Source of the DNA: DASQHW01 sp038209365 | GTDB taxonomy: Bacteria > Actinomycetota > Acidimicrobiia > IMCC26256 > PALSA-610 | DNA length: 64,000 nt | Reading direction: 5' to 3' | Assembly (NCBI GenBank): GCA_038209365.1 | Contig: JBBQXS010000011.1 | Coordinates: forward strand, 48,358-112,357 | In this document: in pieces, positions 20,190-27,822 of the stretch | Layout of the letters: every line of letters begins with the position of its first letter | Numbering within the stretch: the stretch's first letter is position 1 | Notes under the pieces: model-generated | Database searches by the model: none | Told to the model about the DNA's origin: nothing | The model's input: the letters and a program-made list of their open reading frames with translations, nothing else | Program-made: the position numbers and the translations under genes

Positions 20190-21049
20190 CGCGGGGCCCT
20201 CCGCTCAGCCGCTTCGACGGTTTGCCGAAGCAGCATCGCGCGAGTCGTGGGCCCGACGCCGCCCAACCGGGGGGTGATCCAGCCGGCAACCTCGGCACAG
20301 GCTTCGTCGACGTCCGGGATGACCCGGCGGCCCTCGATCGTCGCGCCGGCCCCGACGACCGCGGCACCCGGCCGCACCATGTCGGGGGTCACGAGCTGTG
20401 GACGGCCGGCCGCGGCCACGATGATGTCGGCGTCCTTGGTGTACTCGGGCAGGAACCGGGTGCCGGTGTGGCACACCGTAACGGTGGCGTTGGCGTGCGG
20501 TTCCTTCAACGAGAGCAGGTTGGCCAGAGGCCTGCCGATCGTGAGCCCGCGGCCGATGATCACGACGTGTTGGCCCTCGATCGGCACCTTGTGCCGCACG
20601 AGCAGCGACTGGATACCGAGCGGGGTACACGGTCGCGGCGCGTTCTTGACGCCCATCACCAGCTTGCCGAGATTCACCGGGTGCAGACCGTCGGCATCTT
20701 TCCCGGGATCGAGTGCGAGCAGGGCCGACTCCTCGTCGAGGTGCGCAGGCAGCGGCACCTGGACGAGATACGCGTCGACCGCGGGATCGTCGTTGTAGCG
20801 CCGGATGACCCCGAGGAGCTCCTCCTGGGTCGTCGTGGCCGGCAGCTCGGTGTGTACCGACTGGATCCCGATCTCCGCAGAGTCCTCCCGCTTGAGTCGC
20901 ACGTACGCATGGCTCGGAGGGTCGTCCCCGACGAGCACCGTGCCGAGCCCCGGCGTGACGCCGACCTCCGCGAGCCGCTTGATGCGCACCCGCAGGTCGT
21001 CCTTCTCGGCGTCGAGGAGCGCCTTGCCGTCGAGCAATGTGGCGGTCAT
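20186..21049 (-). CDS. folD: Bifunctional methylenetetrahydrofolate dehydrogenase/cyclohydrolase
   Basis: A 287-residue FolD that interconverts 5,10-methylene-THF and 10-formyl-THF, supplying formyl groups to PurN and PurH encoded immediately upstream. SHAYVRLK carries the catalytic Tyr and Lys, PCTPLG and IIGRGLTIGRPLANLL form the NADP site (the usual SxxVGxP is GLTIGRP), and PRLGGVGPTT is near the C-terminus. The ATG shares one base with the purH stop (TGATG). Confidence 0.95.
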   Translation of the reverse strand: MTATLLDGKALLDAEKDDLRVRIKRLAEVGVTPGLGTVLVGDDPPSHAYVRLKREDSAEIGIQSVHTELPATTTQEELLGVIRRYNDDPAVDAYLVQVPLPAHLDEESALLALDPGKDADGLHPVNLGKLVMGVKNAPRPCTPLGIQSLLVRHKVPIEGQHVVIIGRGLTIGRPLANLLSLKEPHANATVTVCHTGTRFLPEYTKDADIIVAAAGRPQLVTPDMVRPGAAVVGAGATIEGRRVIPDVDEACAEVAGWITPRLGGVGPTTRAMLLRQTVEAAERRAPR

Positions 21050-22566
21050 CAGTGCAGGAAGTGTCGTTCGCCGGTGAACACCATTGCGAGCCCGAGGTCG
21101 TCGGCTCGGGCGACGATCGTCTCGTCGCGCATCCCGCCTCCCGGTTGGATCACCGCCGCGACGCCGGCGGCGGCCGCCGCTTCGATGCCGTCCTCGAAGG
21201 GATAGAACGCGTCACTGGCGCACGCGCCGCCCCGGGCGCGGCCGTTCGCCTTCCGGGCGGCAATCTCGCCGGATTCCACGCGCTTCTGCTGTCCGGCGCC
21301 GATGCCGACCGCCTGACCGTCCTTGACCAGCACGATCGCGTTCGACTTCACGTGCCCGCAGAGACGCCACGCGAGCTCGAGGTCGCGCCACTGCTCGGGC
21401 GTGGGTGCCACTTTGGTGACGACACGCCAGTCGTTGCGGGATGCCGCGAAGTGATGGGCGTCCTGCACGAGGAAGCCACCCGAGATCTGCCGGATGTCGC
21501 GAGCTTCCGCCGCGGGGGCGGGCGCTTCGAGGATGCGCGTGTTCCTTCGCTTCTTCTGCAATGCCTCGATCGTGCCCGGTTCGTAGCCCGGCGCAATCAC
21601 GACGTCGGCCTGCGGACCGGCGACCATGCGTTCGACGGTCACGTGGTCGACGGGACGGTTGAGCGCGACTATGCCGCCGAACGCGGATTGCTCGTCGCAT
21701 TCGAGCGCGCGCTGGTACGCGTCCGCGAGCAGTTCGTCGACGGCAACTCCACACGGGTTCGCGTGCTTGATGATCGCGCACACCGGGCGATCGCCCAGGT
21801 CATGCACGAGCTTCCATGCGGCGTCCGCGTCGTAGTAATTCAGATACGAGAGCGCGAGCCCGCCGTGCTGCACGACGTCGTCCCACCAGCTGCGCGACCC
21901 GTTGTTGCGGTAACGCGCGGCGCGCTGGTGCGGATTCTCGCCGTACCGCAGGGTCTCGTCCGTGCGTGTCAGTGCGAGCGTGAGGTGTTGCGGCAGCAGC
22001 TCGTCGGCCTGGAGCCACTGCACGATCGCGGCGTCGTAGGCGGTAGTACGCGCAAATGCCTCGAGCGCGAAGGCCCGCCGCGTGTCAGGGCCGACATACC
22101 CGTCGTTCGCGTGGAGCTCGACGAGCAGCGGCTTGTATTGCGACGGGTCGGTCACGATCGTCACCCACGCGTGGTTCTTGGCAGCGGCGCGCGTCATCGC
22201 CGGGCCCCCGATGTCGATGGTCTCGATCTCGGGTCGTTGCTCGAACGGATAGAGGTTCGAGACGACGAGCTCGAACGGGCGGATCCCGTGCAGGTCGAGG
22301 TCGTGGCGGTGGGTCTCATTTCCGAGATCGGCGAGGAGGCCGCCGTGGATCTTCGGGTGGAGCGTCTTCACCCGGCCGTCGAGCATCTCCGGCGAGTCGG
22401 TGACGGCCTCCACTCTGGTCACCGGGACTCCGGCCGCCTCGAGCGCGCTCGACGTGTTGCCCGACGAGACGAGCTCGACGCCGAGGTCGTGCAGCCCCTG
22501 GGCGAACTCGACCAGTCCCGTCTTGTCGTAGACCGACACCAGCGCCCGTTTGATCTTCGTCCTCAT
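21049..22566 (-). CDS. purH: Bifunctional AICAR transformylase / IMP cyclohydrolase
   Basis: A 505-residue enzyme that performs the last two steps of IMP synthesis. The N-terminal MGS-like cyclohydrolase domain begins KIKRALVSVYDKTGLVEFA. The C-terminal transformylase domain carries IIKHANPCG with catalytic residues and SDAFYPFEDGI. ATG at 22566 overlaps the purN stop (ATGA). A frame extension to 23253 would cover purN in another frame and is rejected. Formyl-THF would come from FolD encoded next. Confidence 0.95.
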   Translation of the reverse strand: MRTKIKRALVSVYDKTGLVEFAQGLHDLGVELVSSGNTSSALEAAGVPVTRVEAVTDSPEMLDGRVKTLHPKIHGGLLADLGNETHRHDLDLHGIRPFELVVSNLYPFEQRPEIETIDIGGPAMTRAAAKNHAWVTIVTDPSQYKPLLVELHANDGYVGPDTRRAFALEAFARTTAYDAAIVQWLQADELLPQHLTLALTRTDETLRYGENPHQRAARYRNNGSRSWWDDVVQHGGLALSYLNYYDADAAWKLVHDLGDRPVCAIIKHANPCGVAVDELLADAYQRALECDEQSAFGGIVALNRPVDHVTVERMVAGPQADVVIAPGYEPGTIEALQKKRRNTRILEAPAPAAEARDIRQISGGFLVQDAHHFAASRNDWRVVTKVAPTPEQWRDLELAWRLCGHVKSNAIVLVKDGQAVGIGAGQQKRVESGEIAARKANGRARGGACASDAFYPFEDGIEAAAAAGVAAVIQPGGGMRDETIVARADDLGLAMVFTGERHFLH

Positions 22567-23129
22567 GCTCCGACGCCGGTGGGGCCGGCGAGCCTTTCGA
22601 TGACCTCGGGGTACAAGCGCCGCTCCACTTCCTTGATCCGCTCGTGCAGCGTCTCCTCGGTGTCGCCGTCGAGGACCGGCACTGCCTCCTGGGCGAGGAT
22701 CGGCCCGGAATCCACGTCCTCGGTCACGAGGTGCACGGTCGTCCCGGTCACCTTCACTCCGGCTTCGAGTGCTTCCCTCACTGCATGCCAGCCCTTGAAC
22801 GCAGGCAGCAGTGCCGGGTGGGTGTTGACGGCGCGACCGCTGTAGACGTCGATGAACGGCTTCGAGAGGATGGTACCGAAGCCGGCGATCGCCACGAGAT
22901 CGACGTCGTGACGCTGGAGCGCGTCGACGACGTCGTGCGTGTACGCGACGCGGTCGAAGCTCGGTGCGAAGTCGCGCCGTTCGACCAGCTCGTCGGGAAC
23001 GCTCGCGCCCCGAGCGATGTCCAGCGCGCCGCACGGCCGGTCGGCAACGACGACGACCACCGGAAGGCCACGGTCGAGCATGGCCTTGAGGATGGTCCCG
23101 CTGCCGGACGCGAGCACTCCGACGCGCAC
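22563..23129 (-). CDS. purN: Phosphoribosylglycinamide formyltransferase
   Basis: A 188-residue GAR transformylase that uses 10-formyl-THF. VLASGSGTILKAML is a slightly divergent phosphate-binding loop (GNGSN is more common), AVNTHPALLPAFKG carries the catalytic Asn and His, and TVHLVTEDVDSGPILAQ supplies the catalytic Asp. The GTG start is preceded by AGGGTGG. It is the first gene of purN-purH-folD-zinc ribbon. Confidence 0.93.
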   Translation of the reverse strand: MRVGVLASGSGTILKAMLDRGLPVVVVVADRPCGALDIARGASVPDELVERRDFAPSFDRVAYTHDVVDALQRHDVDLVAIAGFGTILSKPFIDVYSGRAVNTHPALLPAFKGWHAVREALEAGVKVTGTTVHLVTEDVDSGPILAQEAVPVLDGDTEETLHERIKEVERRLYPEVIERLAGPTGVGA

Positions 23130-23235
23130 TCGGCCACCCTAGCCCTCGCTTTCGAGCGGATCCGAAGGCCGGGATATCCGCAGAACTCGCCCCCTGAGGT
23201 GTTTCACTTCTGTGTACACCAGGGGGAGCGCTGCG

Positions 23236-23655
23236 ATGGCGGACCGGCAACAACCCACACCCGGAGAGATCGTGATCATGGCGGGCGCGGTATTGATGCT
23301 CGCCGGCTCATTCCTGCCCTTCTACGAGGCGGGTCCCTTCAGTTGGAGCGCGTGGTCGAATGCGTTCAGCCTTTTCCCACTGACGATCCTGATGGTGCTG
23401 CTCGCATTGGCCATCGGCATCGCCGTCGCGCTGCGGCGCTTCGGCCACGTCGCGCTGCCGGCACGGGTGTGGATGTTCAGCGCCGCGCAGTTGGAGCTCG
23501 CCCTGTCGACACTCATCGCGATCACGATGCTCTGCTACGTGATTCGCGACACCGGCGCTCTCGACAAAGGCGTCGGAGCATGGCTCATGGTGCTCGCCGC
23601 GCTCGCACTTCCCACAGGCATCTTCATGGCGCGAGCACAGCAGCGGGAGGTCTGA
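23236..23655 (+). CDS. Small four-helix membrane protein A
   Basis: A 139-residue protein with four predicted transmembrane helices (IVIMAGAVLMLAGSFLPF, a long Ile/Leu-rich helix near 50-70, LELALSTLIAITMLCYVI, and AWLMVLAALALPTGIFMA). The ATG at 23236 follows an AGGGGGAG ribosome-binding site; a GTG at 23212 is less likely. It appears to be a tandem paralogue of the next gene, which shares topology and the GxWLMxL motif. Function unknown. Confidence 0.7.
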   Translation: MADRQQPTPGEIVIMAGAVLMLAGSFLPFYEAGPFSWSAWSNAFSLFPLTILMVLLALAIGIAVALRRFGHVALPARVWMFSAAQLELALSTLIAITMLCYVIRDTGALDKGVGAWLMVLAALALPTGIFMARAQQREV

Positions 23656-23657
23656 CC

Positions 23658-24092
23658 GTGGACGGAAGACTGTCGAGATCGGGCATCGTCATCGTTGCCT
23701 CGGGCGCGGTTGTCCTGGTGGGCTCCCTCCTGCACGTGTACGAAAGCAACTCGGCTTGGTCGTCGGGCTACTTCCCCGTGCTCACACTCCCGGCGATCTT
23801 CGGCGTGATCATGGCGGCGCACGTTCTCGCGACCGAAGTCGCAAAGGGTGTGAAGACCTCAGACCGTGTGCTGGACTTCTCGTGGACGCAGGTGCATGTG
23901 GCGCTGGGCTGCTGGGCCGCGCTGATGATGCTCTGCTTCCTGGTGGGAGAGGCGGGCGTCTCCGCTCGCGGCGCAACCATCAGCCCGTCGAAGGGCATCG
24001 GCGTCTGGCTGATGCTGCTCGGGTCGATCGGACTTGCTGTGGGTGCCGTGATGCGGACGACAGAAAGGGCCGGGACGCCTCCGCTCGGGTGA
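23658..24092 (+). CDS. Small four-helix membrane protein B
   Basis: A 144-residue protein with four hydrophobic helices, starting with GTG two bases after the stop of the preceding gene. It has the same plan as its neighbour: a first helix ending in a short aromatic loop (VGSLLHVYESNSAWSSGYF), and a last helix containing GVWLMLLGSIGLAVGAVM. The pair probably arose by duplication and forms a two-gene unit that ends before a strong hairpin. Function unknown. Confidence 0.68.
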   Translation: MDGRLSRSGIVIVASGAVVLVGSLLHVYESNSAWSSGYFPVLTLPAIFGVIMAAHVLATEVAKGVKTSDRVLDFSWTQVHVALGCWAALMMLCFLVGEAGVSARGATISPSKGIGVWLMLLGSIGLAVGAVMRTTERAGTPPLG

Positions 24093-24152
24093 CGGCGCAC
24101 GGCCCGGCGCGAGGCCGCCCGCCCGCGACCTTTCCTCGAGGCACATACCCCT

Positions 24153-24203
24153 CCCAAACCCGTCGCGACGATTCGTCGGAAGAATCGTCGCGACGGGTTT
24201 GGG
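24153..24203. terminator. Strong perfect 22-bp inverted repeat (hairpin)
   Basis: A perfect 22-bp stem (24153-24174 and 24182-24203) around a 7-base loop. Inside each arm is CGTCGCGACG, itself a palindrome. It follows the two membrane-protein genes by about 60 bases and precedes the next rightward gene by about 140 bases. The arm sequence CCCAAACCC/GGGTTTGGG ends in a G-rich run rather than a T-run, so it could be a factor-assisted terminator, a mobile palindromic element or a protein binding site. The rest of the gap 24093-24344 shows nothing I recognise. Confidence 0.55.
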
Positions 24204-24344
24204 GGAGGGTTGGTGCCTGCCGCCTGTGGTTGGAGCGCAGGTGGCGAGGCTCGGTCACCGGGCGTCGATGTCACATCGCCTCGGTAGGGTCGTCACACCG
24301 CTTCCCCGCGTCTCGAACCAGGCTGCACGACAAGGGGAAGCACC

Positions 24345-24881
24345 GTGCACGCACGCCGTTTTCCGATCCGCTATCGCCGTCCGCCGTTCGGCCCCGAGGA
24401 ACGCGCCCGCTTCAACGACGAGCGCGACGTGCTTCTCGACCGCGCCAAGCAGATCGACCACGCACAACGCGCGCTCGCGGAGCAAATGGCCGAAGTGAGG
24501 CATGCGCTCGCGTCGATGCGCGTCGTGATGTGGCCGAAGGTCGAGCCCAAGGACATCGTCTACGGCTTTCGCTTCACACGCGTGAACGGCCCGCACCCGA
24601 TCCCGCCGATCGCACCGAACGCCTTTCCTGCCCAGGGCAAGTACGTCCGGTACGCGGCGCTCGCGATCCTCGCCGAGCACGGGCGGCCGATGAAGCTCGT
24701 CGAGATCCACCGGGCCCTGCACCTCGGGGGTTACGCGATCGTCTCGCGCTATCCCGTGAAGCGACTCGCCGACGCGCTCGGGTACGAGACCCGCGTCGGC
24801 CGGGCCCGGCGCATCGACCGCGGCGTCTACGCCATCGGCCTTCTCAATCCGGCCGAGCGCCGCCGCATCGGCAAGACCGCC
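24345..24881 (+). CDS. Winged-helix (HARE-HTH-like) protein, 3' end unresolved
   Basis: A basic N-terminal region and a predicted coiled coil (NDERDVLLDRAKQIDHAQRA) are followed by a winged-helix-like domain: YVRYAALAILAEHGRPMKLV, EIHRALHLGG, then VKRLADALGYETRVGRARRIDRGVYAIG. This resembles the HARE-HTH/RPB-like accessory DNA-binding domain. The GTG at 24345 has a GGGGAAG ribosome-binding site. The recognisable protein ends near residue 170, but the frame has no stop before 25871, running fully antisense through sucD. I end the feature at the sucD stop codon; the real 3' end may be affected by a frameshift or lost stop. Confidence 0.6.
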
Positions 24882-25766
24882 TCACAAGCCCGCGACCACC
24901 TCCGCCATGAGCGGCCCGATCTCCGGGGCGTTGCGGGCGACCCGGGCGCCGGCCGCTTCCAGTGCCTCGATCTTGGCCGCGGCGGTGCCCTTGGAGCCCG
25001 AGATGATCGCGCCCGCGTGTCCCATCTTCTTGCCGGGTGGCGCGGTCACGCCCGCGATGTAGGCGACCACAGGCTTCGACATCTTCGTGCGGATGAACTC
25101 CGCCGCTTCCTCCTCGGCCGAACCGCCGATCTCGCCGATCATGATGACGGCGCGCGTGTCCGGGTCGTCCTCGAAGCCCGCCAGGCATTCGATGAACGAC
25201 GTTCCCGGCACCGGATCGCCACCGATTCCCACGCACGTGGTCTGGCCGATGCCCTGCCGGGTCATCTCGTGCAGGGCCTGGTATGTCAGCGTGCCCGACC
25301 GCGACACGATCCCCACCGGGCCGCCTGGCAACGCGATCTCCCCGGGCGTGATCCCGATGTTGCACTTGCCGGGCGAGATGACGCCCGGGCAGTTCGGGCC
25401 GAGCAGCTGCGTGCGGGGAAAGCGCGACTTCAACGCATTGAAGAAGAATGCTTCGTCGTGGGCAGGCACGCCTTCGGTGATCACGACGATGAACTCGACC
25501 CCCGCTTCGGCGGCTTCGAGCACGGCGTCCTTGACACCCGGCGCGGGAATGAAGATGCACGACGCGTTCGCGCCGGTCGCTTCGCGTGCATCCGACACCG
25601 ACGCAAAGATGGGCACGCCGTCTACGTCGGTGCCGGCCTTTTTCGGGTTCGTGCCGGCGACCACCTGGGTGCCGTACGCCCGGTTCCGCATGCCGTGGAA
25701 CCGGCCCTGCGATCCGGTCAGGCCCTGGTAGACGACCTTGGTGTGCTCGTCGACGAAGATCGACAT
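24882..25766 (-). CDS. sucD: Succinyl-CoA synthetase alpha subunit
   Basis: A 294-residue alpha subunit with the CoA-binding Rossmann fold (VYQGLTGSQGRFHG), VGTNPKKAG, LLGPNCPGVISPG, and GKKMGHAGAIISG holding the phosphorylated active-site histidine. It forms succinyl-CoA synthetase with SucC, making ATP or GTP from succinyl-CoA. ATG at 25766 follows AGGAG. An open + strand frame overlaps it completely and is treated as an artefact. Confidence 0.95.
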   Translation of the reverse strand: MSIFVDEHTKVVYQGLTGSQGRFHGMRNRAYGTQVVAGTNPKKAGTDVDGVPIFASVSDAREATGANASCIFIPAPGVKDAVLEAAEAGVEFIVVITEGVPAHDEAFFFNALKSRFPRTQLLGPNCPGVISPGKCNIGITPGEIALPGGPVGIVSRSGTLTYQALHEMTRQGIGQTTCVGIGGDPVPGTSFIECLAGFEDDPDTRAVIMIGEIGGSAEEEAAEFIRTKMSKPVVAYIAGVTAPPGKKMGHAGAIISGSKGTAAAKIEALEAAGARVARNAPEIGPLMAEVVAGL

Positions 25767-25785
25767 GACCGCGCTCCTGTTCCGG

Positions 25786-26928
25786 CTACTTCGACGCGAG
25801 CTCGACGGCCTTGTGTGCCGCATCGAGCATCGTGGGCTGGGAGATCAATCGATCGGACTCGTGCGCCTTGATGATCGCCCGTCCCTCGACGGCATTCGTC
25901 CCGTCGAGACGGATGACGATCGGCGCCTTGACACTCACTCGCCCGAGCGCGGTGACGATGCCGTTTGCGACCTCGTCGCACCGGGTGATGCCACCGAAGA
26001 TGTTGACGAGGATCGCCCGCACGTTCTCGTCGGTGTTGATGACCTCGATCGCGTTCGAGAGCACGTTCGCGTCGGCGCCGCCCCCGACGTCGAGAAAGTT
26101 CGCCGCCGCGCCGCCGACTTGGTTGACCACGTCGAGCGTGCTCATTACCAGCCCCGCGCCGTTGCCGATGATCCCCACCGTGCCGTCGAGGCCGATGTAG
26201 TTCAAGCCCTTCTCGCGCGCGCGGCGCTCGCGGTCGTCGAGCTCCTGGGTGGCCGCGTACTCGTCCCACTCCGGATGACGGAACGCGGCGTTCTCGTCGA
26301 GCGACACTTTGGCGTCGAGCGCGTGCACCCGTCCCTCCGGCGTCAGGATCAACGGATTGATCTCCACGAGATCGGCGTCACCATCGACGTACGCGTGAAA
26401 CAACTTCATCAGGATGTCGACCGTGCCGTCGGTTGCCGCAGGATTCAACTGCGCAGCCTTGACCCACGCCCGGCACTCCGCTTCGGGCAACCCCGCGACG
26501 GGGTCCAGATGCAACCGCGCGATCGCCTCCGGCGCGGACGCTGCAACCTGTTCGATGTCGACGCCGCCCTGCGCCGAAAGCATGCCCAGATACTTCTTCG
26601 CCGCCCGATCCAGGGTGAACGATGCGTAGTACTCCTCAGCGATGTCGGAGGCGTGCTCGATCCACACGCGCTTCACGATGTGGCCCTTGATGTCCATGCC
26701 GAGAATGGCGGACGCGTGGGCCCGCGCGTCGTCCGCATTCGACGCGAGCTTGATGCCGCCGGCCTTTCCTCGTCCGCCGACGAGTACCTGCGCCTTGACC
26801 ACGACGGAGTAGCCGACGCGGTCGGCGGCGCGCACCGCGTCGTCGACGGTCTCGGCCACCTCGCCCGCCGACACCGGGATGCCGTAGCGCGCAAAGAGCT
26901 GCTTGCCCTGGTACTCGAAGAGATCCAT
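25786..26928 (-). CDS. sucC: Succinyl-CoA synthetase beta subunit
   Basis: A 380-residue ATP-grasp beta subunit starting MDLFEYQGKQLFARYGIPV, the standard N-terminus. VKAQVLVGGRGKAGG is the nucleotide-binding loop, LVEINPLIL and GNGAGLVMSTLD are conserved blocks, and NIFGGITRCDEVA lies in the C-terminal domain. sucD follows 19 bases downstream. A B12-binding mutase subunit is encoded just upstream, consistent with feeding methylmalonyl-CoA into succinyl-CoA. Confidence 0.95.
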   Translation of the reverse strand: MDLFEYQGKQLFARYGIPVSAGEVAETVDDAVRAADRVGYSVVVKAQVLVGGRGKAGGIKLASNADDARAHASAILGMDIKGHIVKRVWIEHASDIAEEYYASFTLDRAAKKYLGMLSAQGGVDIEQVAASAPEAIARLHLDPVAGLPEAECRAWVKAAQLNPAATDGTVDILMKLFHAYVDGDADLVEINPLILTPEGRVHALDAKVSLDENAAFRHPEWDEYAATQELDDRERRAREKGLNYIGLDGTVGIIGNGAGLVMSTLDVVNQVGGAAANFLDVGGGADANVLSNAIEVINTDENVRAILVNIFGGITRCDEVANGIVTALGRVSVKAPIVIRLDGTNAVEGRAIIKAHESDRLISQPTMLDAAHKAVELASK

Positions 26929-26939
26929 GGGGGGAGAAC

Positions 26940-27356
26940 CTACGCGGTCAGCTGCCGCTCCCGACGATCGAGCGCGGCCTCTAGCCATCCGACGATGTCC
27001 GGGAGCTGCGCACCGGGCGTGAACACGCCGGCAATCCCCGCCGCCTCGAGCGCGGCGCGGTCGTCCTCGGGGATGATGCCTCCCGCGAACACGAGGACGT
27101 CTTCGAGCGCGCGGGCTCGGAGCTCGGCCACGATCGCCGGGATCAACGTCATGTGGGCGCCGGAGAGCACCGACAGTCCGACCGCGTCGGCGTCCTCCTG
27201 GAGCGCGGCTTCGGCAACGAGCGCGGGCGTTTGGAACAGGCCGGTGTACACAACCTCGAAGCCGGCATCACGCAAGGCGCGAGCGATGACCTTGGCGCCG
27301 CGATCGTGCCCGTCCAAACCGGGCTTGGCGATGACGACGCGGTAGCGTCGCAGCAT
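26940..27356 (-). CDS. Cobalamin-binding small subunit (methylmalonyl-CoA mutase C-terminal type)
   Basis: A 138-residue B12-binding domain: RRYRVVIAKPGLDGHDRGAKV carries DxHxxG with the histidine that coordinates cobalt, followed by GLFQTPALVAEAALQEDAD, SVLSGAHMTL and FAGGIIPEDDRAAL. This is the small subunit of split mutases such as methylmalonyl-CoA or related acyl-CoA mutases, whose large catalytic subunit is encoded elsewhere. It sits 11 bases from sucC. The start ATG at 27356 gives the normal length. Confidence 0.9.
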   Translation of the reverse strand: MLRRYRVVIAKPGLDGHDRGAKVIARALRDAGFEVVYTGLFQTPALVAEAALQEDADAVGLSVLSGAHMTLIPAIVAELRARALEDVLVFAGGIIPEDDRAALEAAGIAGVFTPGAQLPDIVGWLEAALDRRERQLTA

Positions 27357-27381
27357 CGGCTCACCATAGCCAAGGTGACCA

Positions 27382-27822
27382 TTGCCCTCGTCTCGCACCC
27401 GCAACGACATCAAGCTGCTCGTCGCGGCAACGGTCGCGGTGCTGATGGTCGGCTTCCTCATCGCGGGCGGCATCCTCGTGACGACCAGAGGTGGCAAGAG
27501 CACGGTGTGCCCGCAACTCAACATCGGTGCCGTCGCCGACATCCGGCGCATACTCCTCAACGGCGGTCCGACCTTCCAGACGGGCGGCGCGGGATGCGGG
27601 TTCTGGCTGGCGCTCGCCGACGGCGAAGTCGTGGCATACAAGGTGACACAGCCTGCGGGGGGCGCCGAGTGCACCTTGAAGCTCAAGCGTGACCATTGGG
27701 AGTGCGACGGCCGCGTCGTTCCGCCGGAAGACCTTGCGCAGTACCCGGTCGAAACGAGGACCATCGACAAGATCGACGCGGTGATCGTCGACCTCCGTCC
27801 GCCGGTACCGCCGACGAGCTAG
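27382..27822 (+). CDS. Membrane-anchored protein of unknown function
   Basis: A 146-residue protein with one N-terminal transmembrane helix (LLVAATVAVLMVGFLIAGGIL) and a C-terminal outside domain containing four cysteines (VCPQ, GCGFW, CTLKL, WECDG), which could form two disulfides. The written start is TTG at 27382 with AAGGTGA in front. Its end overlaps the pcrA stop by 4 bases. I do not recognise the family. Confidence 0.55.
   Translation: MPSSRTRNDIKLLVAATVAVLMVGFLIAGGILVTTRGGKSTVCPQLNIGAVADIRRILLNGGPTFQTGGAGCGFWLALADGEVVAYKVTQPAGGAECTLKLKRDHWECDGRVVPPEDLAQYPVETRTIDKIDAVIVDLRPPVPPTS

Noticed and set aside
21049..23253. A fused 734-codon purH frame including the purN region
   Set aside because: The first 229 codons are purN in another frame; purH starts at ATG 22566, overlapping the purN stop as ATGA.
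24882..25871. Antisense extension of the winged-helix protein as genuine coding sequence
   Set aside because: It contains no domain, and sucD on the other strand is unquestionable; kept only as a finding about the missing stop.
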